DNA of 27,463 bases from positions 1 through 27,463 of the IMG/VR virus record IMGVR_UViG_3300043419_000081; one strand, given 5' to 3'. The notes under the pieces were generated by a model. The model made no database searches. It was not told where the DNA came from and worked only from the letters and a program-made list of their open reading frames with translations. The stretch is from a virus. Below are positions 17,359 to 22,823 of the stretch, in pieces. Position 1 is the stretch's first letter; every line of letters begins with the position of its first letter. A program made the position numbers and the translations under genes.

Positions 17359-17538
17359 ATGGGAACAGTAAATGAAATCGAAAACAAACTAATCACGCAC
17401 GAGGCTGTCTGTGCAGAGCGCTATAACACTTTCATTATGCGAGTAGATAGATTAGAGAAGCTGCTAATCAAAGCTGCTGGTGTAATGATTATGGGCATGG
17501 CTGGTGTGATCATATCGATACTGCTAAAAGGTATCTAA
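17359..17538 (+). CDS. XhlA-like small membrane protein (lysis-associated)
   Basis: A 59-residue reading frame. The N-terminal 35 residues form an amphipathic, coiled-coil-like helix (MGTVNEIENKLITHEAV then RYNTFIMRVDRLEKLL). The C-terminal ~20 residues are one hydrophobic segment (AAGVMIMGMAGVIISILL) ending in a short Lys-containing tail. This matches the layout of haemolysin XhlA-type proteins (PF10779): short, coiled coil plus C-terminal TM, placed in lysis cassettes. The stop is one base before the next ATG, so it is the first gene of the lysis block. Assignment is by architecture and context, not by a diagnostic motif. Confidence 0.7.
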   Translation: MGTVNEIENKLITHEAVCAERYNTFIMRVDRLEKLLIKAAGVMIMGMAGVIISILLKGI

Positions 17539-17539
17539 G

Positions 17540-18163
17540 ATGGAACCTATCTCGACTGCGATCATGGTGGTGCAAGGTGTTGGCGCTATCATCAAGGGTA
17601 TCAGAAGCTTTGCTGATGAGGCTAATAAAGCAGTCGGTGAGATTAATAAGTGTGTTGAGTCTGGCAAGCAACTCAAAGACTCAATGGCTCCTATTACAAA
17701 GTTCTTCTCTGCTGCCAGCAAGTATGAGTCTGCTCGTACCCAGCTAGAACAGGCAAAGGAAATACAAGACAAGGCAATAGCCGCTGGCAATCCTGTAGCT
17801 GATGCCATGTCTGACGCTGAGTATGTAATGGAGATGATGTCCATTGATCGACAGATCAAGCAGCACTATGATGACATCAAGCATTACTTCATCTATCACT
17901 TTGATGAAGCTGGGATGTGGGATGACTTCTCTAGCAGGTTAAACAGTCTAAGGCAGGAGCGTGAAGCAAAGGCTGAAGCAAAGCGTAGAGAGGAGACTGA
18001 GAAAAGATTAGCTATTGCTGCTGAGAAAATGAGGCTGCGTAGGATTAGCCAGCGTAGGTGGGAAATTTTTTACAACTGTATTGGTGGCTTTGTAATTACA
18101 CTGATCATTGCAGGGTTTGCGTGGTTTATTCGGTGGATGTTTAATCAGGGAGGTAGTCAATGA
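17540..18163 (+). CDS. Phage membrane protein with C-terminal TM anchor
   Basis: A 207-residue protein. It begins MEPISTAIMVVQGVGAIIKG, continues as a long helical region, has a charged Arg/Lys/Glu coiled-coil segment (about residues 130-175), and ends in one strong TM helix (about 183-202). A protein with the same plan (Gly/Ala-rich N-terminus, YxxYxFDEAG-like centre, charged helix, C-terminal TM) is widespread in the tail/lysis region of pelagiphages, cyanophages and other T7-like phages and is unnamed. Its place between the XhlA-like gene and the holin suggests a role in the envelope at late times. It overlaps the holin start by 4 bases (ATGA). Confidence 0.75.
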   Translation: MEPISTAIMVVQGVGAIIKGIRSFADEANKAVGEINKCVESGKQLKDSMAPITKFFSAASKYESARTQLEQAKEIQDKAIAAGNPVADAMSDAEYVMEMMSIDRQIKQHYDDIKHYFIYHFDEAGMWDDFSSRLNSLRQEREAKAEAKRREETEKRLAIAAEKMRLRRISQRRWEIFYNCIGGFVITLIIAGFAWFIRWMFNQGGSQ

Positions 18164-18444
18164 ACAATGATGATTGGATGACCAAGAAGTGGAGACCAAT
18201 GATGGCTATCACTTACATGGCTATTTGCTTGTGCGACTTTGTAATATTTCCTGTCTTCTGGACTATCGTACAGTTTTGGGAAACGCAAGCAGCCAATGAT
18301 GCATTTAGAGAATGGACTTCACTGACTCTGCAATCAGGTGGATTCATACATATTACTTTCATGGCTATCCTTGGTATATCTGCTTGGACTCGTGGTCAGG
18401 AAAAGATTGAGTCAATTAAAGCAGGGAAGGAAGAGAATGCCTAG
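18160..18444 (+). CDS. Holin, 3-TM type
   Basis: A 94-residue protein with a charged N-terminus (NNDDWMTKKWRP), a first hydrophobic helix (AITYMAICLCDFVIFPVFW, about 17-35), a middle stretch including FWETQAANDAF, and a second hydrophobic segment (about 57-77, GGFIHITFMAILGISAW) followed by TRGQEKIE. The pattern of CDF-x-x-FP-x-(W) and LQ-x-GG-x-x-H...ISAW-x-RGQEK is that of the 3-TM phage/gene-transfer-agent holin family (PF11351). It would form the inner-membrane lesion that releases the endolysin. It overlaps its neighbours by 4 and 8 bases. Confidence 0.88.
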   Translation: MNNDDWMTKKWRPMMAITYMAICLCDFVIFPVFWTIVQFWETQAANDAFREWTSLTLQSGGFIHITFMAILGISAWTRGQEKIESIKAGKEENA

Positions 18445-18928
18445 ATCATGGATCGTACTGGCTATGCTGGTGGTGGCTATCTCTGCCTACTTCTACGGAC
18501 ACAGGCAAGGACAGGCTGTCATACAGGCTGAGTGGCAAGCAGAGAAAGCAGAGGCTAATGCACAGGCTGCACTGGCTATTAAGAAAGCGCAGGACGCAGC
18601 TATAGCTACCGAGCGCAGACAGGCTGCACAGTTTAGAACTGTGGAGGCTAAGTTAATTGCAGACAATAGAAAGGTACAAGATGAAAAGAATGCTTTGCTT
18701 GATGGGTTTAGTAAGTCTGGTGGGTTGCGCCTCCCAAGCGCCAAGAGTTCAAACAATAGTAACGGACTGCCCGAAGCTACCGCCAGTGCCAGCGGCAATC
18801 AGCCAGAAACAATCTGCTACCTTCCTGAAGAATTTGTCAGAGATCTTGCAGCTGAAGCCGAGCGAGCAGACCAAATTGTCTACCAACTAACTGCCTGTCA
18901 AATGATACTAGAGGAAGAACGTAAATGA
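18437..18928 (+). CDS. Rz-like inner-membrane spanin subunit
   Basis: A 163-residue protein with an N-terminal membrane helix (WIVLAMLVVAISAYFYG, about residues 5-21) and a long helical, coiled-coil periplasmic domain rich in Ala, Gln, Lys and Glu. This is the layout of the i-spanin. The ATG at 18437 is chosen over an in-frame upstream start because it places the TM helix at the N-terminus and overlaps the holin stop by 8 bases, with GGAAGG just upstream. The Rz1 lipoprotein gene is entirely nested inside it in the +1 frame, which confirms the assignment. The stop overlaps the endolysin start (ATGA). Confidence 0.88.
   Translation: MPRSWIVLAMLVVAISAYFYGHRQGQAVIQAEWQAEKAEANAQAALAIKKAQDAAIATERRQAAQFRTVEAKLIADNRKVQDEKNALLDGFSKSGGLRLPSAKSSNNSNGLPEATASASGNQPETICYLPEEFVRDLAAEAERADQIVYQLTACQMILEEERK
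18681..18890 (+). CDS. Rz1-like outer-membrane spanin lipoprotein, embedded in Rz
   Basis: A 69-residue protein in the +1 frame, wholly inside the Rz-like gene. From the ATG at 18681 it has a basic n-region (MKRM), a short hydrophobic core and a lipobox (SLVGC) with the acylated Cys near residue 16. The mature part is short and Pro-rich (CPKLPPVPAAI), as in o-spanins. AAGG at 18671-18674 is well spaced. It pairs with Rz to fuse inner and outer membranes at lysis, so the host has an outer membrane. An in-frame start 24 bases upstream is less likely because it would spoil the signal peptide. Confidence 0.88.
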   Translation: MKRMLCLMGLVSLVGCASQAPRVQTIVTDCPKLPPVPAAISQKQSATFLKNLSEILQLKPSEQTKLSTN

Positions 18929-19353
18929 ATTTAAGCGAACACTTTACCCTTGATGAACTTACGCATACGGATCATCGTGAGTTTGATAACGTGCCGAATG
19001 AATCTGAACTGGCGAACCTTAAACGACTGGCTGCATTTCTGGAGACGGTTAAGTCTGCGGTAGGCGGCAAACCTATTATCGTAAACAGTGCATTCAGGTG
19101 TAAGGAAGTAAACGATGCCGTAGGTAGTTCGGATAAGAGTCAGCATCGGGTAGGATGTGCTGCTGATATTCGAGTCCCGCAAATGTCTCCTGATGAAGTT
19201 GTGAAAGCGATCATCGCAGCTGGTCTTCCATTTGATCAGGTCATACGAGAGTTTGACAGGTGGACTCATGTGTCTATTCCTAATACGGCTGATGCTAAAC
19301 CTCGTGGTCAGAAGTTGATCATAGATCGAGCTGGGACAAGACCATATGTTTAA
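18925..19353 (+). CDS. Endolysin, M15-family peptidase (peptidoglycan endopeptidase)
   Basis: A 142-residue protein of the Peptidase_M15_3 type (PF08291), a zinc D-Ala/L-Ala-D-Glu-cleaving muramyl peptidase. Seen: N-terminal HFTLDELTHTDHREFDN, VNSAFRCKEVNDAVGSS, the zinc motif SQHRVGCAADIR (H74, D81), and the third ligand H115 in RWTHVSI. It is full length and probably active. No signal peptide, so release depends on the holin. The last residues (AGTRPYV) are encoded at the point where an HNH gene has entered. A degraded second copy of this 3' end lies at 19861-19900 and codes for GTRPYA-stop, which is probably the older gene end. Confidence 0.93.
   Translation: MNLSEHFTLDELTHTDHREFDNVPNESELANLKRLAAFLETVKSAVGGKPIIVNSAFRCKEVNDAVGSSDKSQHRVGCAADIRVPQMSPDEVVKAIIAAGLPFDQVIREFDRWTHVSIPNTADAKPRGQKLIIDRAGTRPYV
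19312..19348. repeat. Left copy of duplicated endolysin 3' end
   Basis: This segment of the intact endolysin gene aligns with 19861-19895 at about 28 of 37 positions, with two one-base gaps. The core, 19331-19348 against 19878-19895, is 18 bases with two differences, both silent in the endolysin frame. The pair flanks the HNH gene as direct repeats 547 bases apart. Confidence 0.8.
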
Positions 19354-19841
19354 CCATTGTTAGAAAATTCACCGTGTATTTTTTTTCTTTCTTTAATTAT
19401 TTCTTGCTCTGCTTTTTTTATGTCATTAAAAAAACCAATTTGATATTCTTTATTATTAAAAAAAACTCTTGCTCTCCATTTGTTTTTTTGTTTGCACCAA
19501 TTAACTCCCTTAACTCCTGAAGTATTTGTTATATATTTTTTTGAGTTAAATCTATTTTGATTTATATTGCAATCTCTTAAATTTTCAATTCTATTGTCAA
19601 ATGTATTGCCATTAATGTGATCTATATAATCTGGGTTTGTTGCATTATGATAAATCCAGATTATTCTATGGACTCTATATATCTTATAGTTAATGCATAC
19701 TTGCCAATAATAATTAGATTTAGTGCCAGCAATTCCTCCTTTTATTTTCCTTCCTTTTGTTTCTTTCCAATATAAATTACCATTTGCATATGTAAATATA
19801 GATTTTAAATATTCTTGTGTAAAGATGTTATCTGTTCTCAT
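19350..19841 (-). CDS. HNH homing-type endonuclease with AP2 domain
   Basis: A 163-residue protein starting at M (19841), preferred because the longer frame (to 19898) runs through the endolysin repeat and adds an atypical Cys-rich start. Residues ~55-98 form an HNH_3-type nuclease domain: RVHRIIWIYHN (H58), YIDHINGN (D74-H75, N77) and DNRIENLRDCN. Residues ~108-160 form an AP2-like DNA-binding domain (SGVKGVNWCKQKNKWRA, then KIHGEFS). The gene is far more AT-rich than its neighbours and reads against the endolysin, signs of a selfish insertion. Its stop overlaps the endolysin stop. A TATAAT (-10-like, minus strand 19872-19867) lies 26 bases upstream; no -35 was seen. Confidence 0.9.
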   Translation of the reverse strand: MRTDNIFTQEYLKSIFTYANGNLYWKETKGRKIKGGIAGTKSNYYWQVCINYKIYRVHRIIWIYHNATNPDYIDHINGNTFDNRIENLRDCNINQNRFNSKKYITNTSGVKGVNWCKQKNKWRARVFFNNKEYQIGFFNDIKKAEQEIIKERKKIHGEFSNNG

Positions 19842-19860
19842 AAGTTTCTCGCTGGTAGAT

Positions 19861-19900
19861 AACTTAATTATACAACACTGGCACAAGACCATACGCATAG
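19861..19900. repeat. Right, degenerate copy of endolysin 3' end
   Basis: Reading plus, this remnant decodes as ...TGTRPYA-stop (stop TAG 19898-19900), the expected end of an M15 endolysin. Upstream of that, a two-base deletion relative to 19312-19330 breaks the frame, but AACTTAATTATA still matches AAGTTGATCATA mostly at first and second codon positions. It is best read as the old gene end displaced by the HNH insertion. Confidence 0.75.
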
Positions 19901-19909
19901 TCCTGTGCC
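19880..19909. terminator. Hairpin between convergent operons
   Basis: GGCACAAGAC (19880-19889) and GTCCTGTGCC (19900-19909) can pair over 10 positions with one mismatch around a 10-base loop. It overlaps the relic endolysin end and precedes the convergent stop at 19916. No T-tract on either side, so it is a weak candidate, possibly a bidirectional terminator. The left endolysin copy lacks the partner arm. Confidence 0.45.
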
Positions 19910-19915
19910 TGTGGT

Positions 19916-20650
19916 TTACTCTGCTACTGGCTCGACTTCTGGTTGGGCTGGTGGCATAGCAGCGCCAAGACTTTTCAGTCTATCAGCGTACTGCTTGCCA
20001 TGCCAAAGTTTACGTACAGGATCAAGCTTATCTAGCGTAGCTTGGTTAGCCTCTTTAAGTTCACGCAGTTTAGTCATACGCTCCCTGTGTGTATAGCTAG
20101 GCGACTTAGCTGTCTTCATGGCTGTGGAATTGTACTCGTCCTCCCACTCATCAGAAGTCGCAAAGCTTTTTGCCGGATCAGGTTTGTTCGGATACATGAG
20201 ATGCCATTCTCCACCAGTAACCACAGGCTCTGGCGCCACTACCACAGGCTTAATAGCATCCAGTGGATTGGATGACTCTTGATCCTTTGGTACGTCCTCA
20301 CCAGCGTAGATATATAGACCTATCCCATGCAAAGCTATAGCCTTGGCTAGGCAGCGCTGCATTGCTGTGTTTACTTGAAACGCATCAGGATTAGGCACTG
20401 CCTTATTTCTGTGATCCATTACTGGCAGCTGTGCTGTACGCTCCACACCAAAAGCTTTGACTGTACAGAAAACCATTACAGTATCATTCCAGCGCACTGG
20501 CTCTTTGTATTCCCATGTAGCAGCTGGATCATTGAGCAATAATGTATCTACTGCCCAAGCCCAAGACAGATACGACAGCCCCATTTTTTTTTCTACAATT
20601 CCAGACACATCTATTTTCCGTAGCTCTGAAAACTTACTGATCTCTGACAT
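19916..20650 (-). CDS. Single-strand annealing protein, Sak3/DUF1071 type
   Basis: A 244-residue protein matching the DUF1071 (PF06378) Sak3-type annealing proteins, which coat single-stranded DNA and promote strand annealing in phage recombination. Signature parts: LSYLSWAWAVD (about residues 25-35), the VRWNDTVMVF strand region, LPVMDHRNKAV and NTAMQRCLAKAIALHGIGLYIYAGED (about 90-125). The C-terminal ~115 residues are variable, charged and Pro-rich, ending in an acidic tail (QPEVEPVAE) that may contact a single-strand-binding protein. Two adjacent ATGs exist; GGGAGG is better spaced for the second (20650). It is the last gene of the minus operon, two genes downstream of its exonuclease partner. 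Confidence 0.88.
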   Translation of the reverse strand: MSEISKFSELRKIDVSGIVEKKMGLSYLSWAWAVDTLLLNDPAATWEYKEPVRWNDTVMVFCTVKAFGVERTAQLPVMDHRNKAVPNPDAFQVNTAMQRCLAKAIALHGIGLYIYAGEDVPKDQESSNPLDAIKPVVVAPEPVVTGGEWHLMYPNKPDPAKSFATSDEWEDEYNSTAMKTAKSPSYTHRERMTKLRELKEANQATLDKLDPVRKLWHGKQYADRLKSLGAAMPPAQPEVEPVAE

Positions 20651-20810
20651 CATGTCCTCCCATATATGCTTGAATAGTTGCAAGAGTTGCAGCCACAATA
20701 GCGTCCACTGCCAACAGAGATCTGTCTTCCAGCGGATAATCTATTGCTGCCTGTACAGCTTTGGCTGCCTCAAGTCTGGCTTTAATTAACGTGCCATCAT
20801 TTATATTCAC
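20634..20810 (-). CDS. Small helical protein between exonuclease and annealing-protein genes, GTG start
   Basis: A 58-residue frame starting GTG at 20810. The start overlaps the exonuclease stop as GTGA, with AAAGGAA about 7 bases upstream. The stop lies inside the annealing-protein gene (17-base overlap), so the three genes form a coupled chain. The protein is Ala-rich and helical: NINDGTLIKARLEAAKA, then YPLEDRSLLAVDAIVAA, ending GGHDVRDQ. No Cys cluster or membrane helix. I do not recognise a family. Its place inside a two-component recombinase operon suggests an accessory role, but this is inference only. Confidence 0.7.
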   Translation of the reverse strand: MNINDGTLIKARLEAAKAVQAAIDYPLEDRSLLAVDAIVAATLATIQAYMGGHDVRDQ

Positions 20811-21766
20811 GACAATTCCTTTATTGTTAATGTAGATTGGCGCACTGAATATGCCTCTTTCGCTGGTGTAATTTTCTCAGGCTGGGCTTTGTAGTTACGC
20901 ATACCCCAGTTAATCTTGTACTTGCCAGCGATACCAATAGGTTTATCCTGTAGAAGTTCTTTTAGCTGTGTCTCGCACTGGTTGATCAATTCAGTTCGTG
21001 CCTCGATCTCTGCTTTACATTCAAGGATAAGCTTTGCGTACTCGGCTGCTGCATCATCCAGTTCTAGTGGCTCAGATTCTGAGCTTGCTACCGAATACAT
21101 TCTGTCTGCGTCCTTGCTATTCTGTGCAGGGAATGCCTCGATCCTATGCTCATTCTTGTAGATCTCCAGCCGATTCTGGAAGTCTAGTGCTACCTGCTTA
21201 ATGCGATCCAGTGTGGCTTGGTGTGGAGTGAATAAGAATATGCGTAGCTTAGTGCCTTGATACAGTGTAGCTACACAGCCCCACTTAGCTTGCATGATAT
21301 CCATTTGAGCCTGTAGTTGGATTGCTCCTCTCCACAGTGGTGGCTCTTCCTCTGGTGCATTGCCTGTGAGCTTTGCCTCTAGCACTCCGAGCCCGTCCAG
21401 CACAATGCTTGGCGCGCCCATCACATAGATACCTGCATCAGGATCATGCTTGATCAGCTGGCTACGTCCATCAGCTAGACCATCGAGCGAGCAGCACAAA
21501 GGTATGGACTCGTGAAAGTATGGTTTTTCATGAGTTAGCTGGAGATCGGATAACTCTAGGCGCTTTGCGGTCTCAGCCAAGATCATAGGCTCCAACTGGT
21601 TGCCCCAATCCATTGCCTCATTGCTTATGTTGGGTGGAGTCTTACCTGCTATAGCTCCAATGGATACCTGTAGCTCATCGTTAGCACTGCGGTACTTACT
21701 CATGCCCATCACAGCTGGCAAACGGCTGGCTGACAGGATTGTATCGGGTGTGACTTTTCCAACCAT
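20807..21766 (-). CDS. YqaJ-type viral recombinase exonuclease
   Basis: A 319-residue protein of the YqaJ/lambda-exonuclease-like PD-(D/E)xK family (PF09588). It would resect double-stranded ends to give the strand used by the annealing protein. Motifs in order: ASRLPAVMGMSKYRSANDEL (residues 13-32), DWGNQLEPM with E59, CSLDGLAD with D95, GVLEAKLTG with E130 and K132, and QLQAQMDIM with Q154. All expected active-site residues are present. A helical C-terminal part (about 230-290) follows. TAGGAG sits 6 bases upstream of the ATG. About 54 bases separate it from the upstream gene, the largest gap in the operon. Confidence 0.9.
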   Translation of the reverse strand: MVGKVTPDTILSASRLPAVMGMSKYRSANDELQVSIGAIAGKTPPNISNEAMDWGNQLEPMILAETAKRLELSDLQLTHEKPYFHESIPLCCSLDGLADGRSQLIKHDPDAGIYVMGAPSIVLDGLGVLEAKLTGNAPEEEPPLWRGAIQLQAQMDIMQAKWGCVATLYQGTKLRIFLFTPHQATLDRIKQVALDFQNRLEIYKNEHRIEAFPAQNSKDADRMYSVASSESEPLELDDAAAEYAKLILECKAEIEARTELINQCETQLKELLQDKPIGIAGKYKINWGMRNYKAQPEKITPAKEAYSVRQSTLTIKELS

Positions 21767-21820
21767 AGTTATTCTCCTATTTGGTTTTTGTTTTGTTTAA
21801 AAATCTTTCAATAATACTCA

Positions 21821-22135
21821 TCACCATATTATGTCTCCCAAGTATTTATAAGTGCGGATTGTACGAGCATGAGCGCTCGAATGCTTTGCTACTGTGTAAC
21901 CGTTTGGCTGCCACTGATGACCACGAAAGACAGCGCCTAATACTGATGGATGTATATCATCAGGCACAGGCACAGCCTCCCTTACTTCATTAATGCTAAC
22001 GCTGCCATGCTTTCTGCTGTAGTCGATGGCAAAGGATCTTGCAGCTGCTAAATACTCAGCCTTAGTCCTCTCATGGTGGCGCATTACAGCAAGTTTTAGC
22101 TGTTGGCCTGTAGGTATCTGCCATGCGGTACTCAT
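21821..22135 (-). CDS. Hypothetical phage protein
   Basis: A 104-residue protein, basic at the N-terminal half (LKLAVMRHHERTKAEYLAAARSFAIDY) with a possible helix-turn-helix-like segment around SINEVREAVPVPDDIHPSVLGAVF, and ending HARTIRTYKYLGDIIW. The C-terminal HSSAHARTIRTY part recalls phage proteins near recombination genes, but I cannot assign a function. The start has GGGAGG 6 bases upstream, inside the preceding tiny gene, with which it overlaps by 4 bases (ATGA). Confidence 0.7.
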   Translation of the reverse strand: MSTAWQIPTGQQLKLAVMRHHERTKAEYLAAARSFAIDYSRKHGSVSINEVREAVPVPDDIHPSVLGAVFRGHQWQPNGYTVAKHSSAHARTIRTYKYLGDIIW

Positions 22136-22215
22136 AGCCAGCCTCCCACTGCTGCGACTAGAACTGCTATTCCGATTGCGATGATGACGTTATCCATTAT
22201 GTCTTTATGATCCAT
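22132..22215 (-). CDS. 27-residue single-pass membrane peptide
   Basis: A tiny frame of 27 residues: a charged head (MDHKDIMD) followed by one hydrophobic helix (NVIIAIGIAVLVAAVGGWL). AAGGAG (minus strand 22228-22223) is 7 bases from the ATG at 22215. A second in-frame ATG at 22221 is only one base from it, so I prefer 22215. Its stop overlaps the next start as ATGA, and its last codons carry the ribosome-binding site of that gene. Good start signal and coupling suggest it is real; the function is unknown. A superinfection or membrane regulator is possible but unsupported. Confidence 0.6.
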   Translation of the reverse strand: MDHKDIMDNVIIAIGIAVLVAAVGGWL

Positions 22216-22226
22216 GTCCATTCTCC

Positions 22227-22409
22227 TTAATCTTTTCTCAAAGGGCTTACATATGGAATTCCCATTACTTCATCTCTTTGACGTAACTCCTTGTAATACT
22301 CATCTAACAAATTACAAGCTTCGTCATAACTTCTGTTAGGGTTTATACACATACAAGTAAGCATGATTGCAAGTCGGTGTGCGAATCGATCACCAATGTC
22401 ATCAATCAC
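22227..22409 (-). CDS. Hypothetical small phage protein, GTG start
   Basis: A 60-residue helical protein beginning MIDDIGDRFAHRLAIMLTCM and containing CINPNRSYDEACNLLDEYYKEL. It starts with GTG at 22409, overlapping the end of the upstream gene by 8 bases. The AAGGAG used for this start lies inside the last codons of the upstream gene. The same arrangement occurs on the plus strand at 26299. No family recognised. Confidence 0.7.
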   Translation of the reverse strand: MIDDIGDRFAHRLAIMLTCMCINPNRSYDEACNLLDEYYKELRQRDEVMGIPYVSPLRKD

Positions 22410-22587
22410 TATTTTTCTCCTTCAACTTATCTTCAACAGCCTTTAAAAATATTATCCAATCTGCGCTCATAGCTCCACAATCAATTGCAATTTTAATTCT
22501 CTCTACATCAGTTAAAGAAATCCATTTTTTCTTGGCTCTCATGGGAGTTATCGGATAACCATTTGAGCCATCTCCAACAGTATTCAT
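22402..22587 (-). CDS. Small phage protein with WxxLTD...KLKEKNSD C-terminal module
   Basis: A 61-residue protein. It has KKWISLTDVERIKIAIDCG (about residues 20-38) and ends AVEDKLKEKNSD. The same module (EWVGLTDDDVN... and the identical last eight residues) closes the protein encoded at 26037-26306 on the other strand. W(V/I)xLTD(E/D) is a frequent motif in small phage proteins of unknown role. The final codons also hold AAGGAG and the GTG start of the next gene. The start ATG overlaps the upstream stop (TAATG). Confidence 0.75.
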   Translation of the reverse strand: MNTVGDGSNGYPITPMRAKKKWISLTDVERIKIAIDCGAMSADWIIFLKAVEDKLKEKNSD

Positions 22588-22823
22588 TATTTTTCTACCT
22601 TATTAGTTATGTACCAGTCCTCATCATTAAGAATTCTTGCTATGACACTCATGACAGAATTATTTAATGCTTTATTAATTAAAAAAATCGAGTTATCAAT
22701 AATTTCATCATATATATCTGGCGCAGTTTTCTTGATAACTTCTAGTGTCATCTTTGCATCTTCTAATGCATCGGTATCTGCAATTAAAGCATCAAATAAA
22801 AAGTCTATATCCGCTTTGCTCAT
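22587..22823 (-). CDS. Hypothetical acidic phage protein
   Basis: A 78-residue acidic, Ile/Leu/Asp-rich helical protein: MSKADIDFLFDALIADTDALED at the start, then APDIYDEIIDNSIFLINKAL, ending NDEDWYITNKVEK. GGGAG precedes the ATG, which overlaps the recombinase stop (ATGA). High charge and small size are compatible with a DNA-mimic or partner protein, but nothing specific supports that. No family recognised. Confidence 0.7.
   Translation of the reverse strand: MSKADIDFLFDALIADTDALEDAKMTLEVIKKTAPDIYDEIIDNSIFLINKALNNSVMSVIARILNDEDWYITNKVEK

Noticed and set aside
18493-18798. Minus-strand Cys/Ala/Leu-rich frame of 101 codons inside the spanin genes
   Set aside because: Antisense to Rz, where both plus frames are already used; the composition follows from the Ala/Gln codons opposite.
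19312-19900. Group I intron carrying the HNH gene
   Set aside because: An intron would leave the exon sequence intact and unduplicated. Here the endolysin frame is complete before the insert, and the repeat is a second, broken copy. The HNH gene is also antisense.
21777-21821. 14-codon ATG frame (minus) between two genes of the recombination operon
   Set aside because: It overlaps the upstream stop as TGATG but is too short and A-rich to support as a gene; possibly reinitiation noise.
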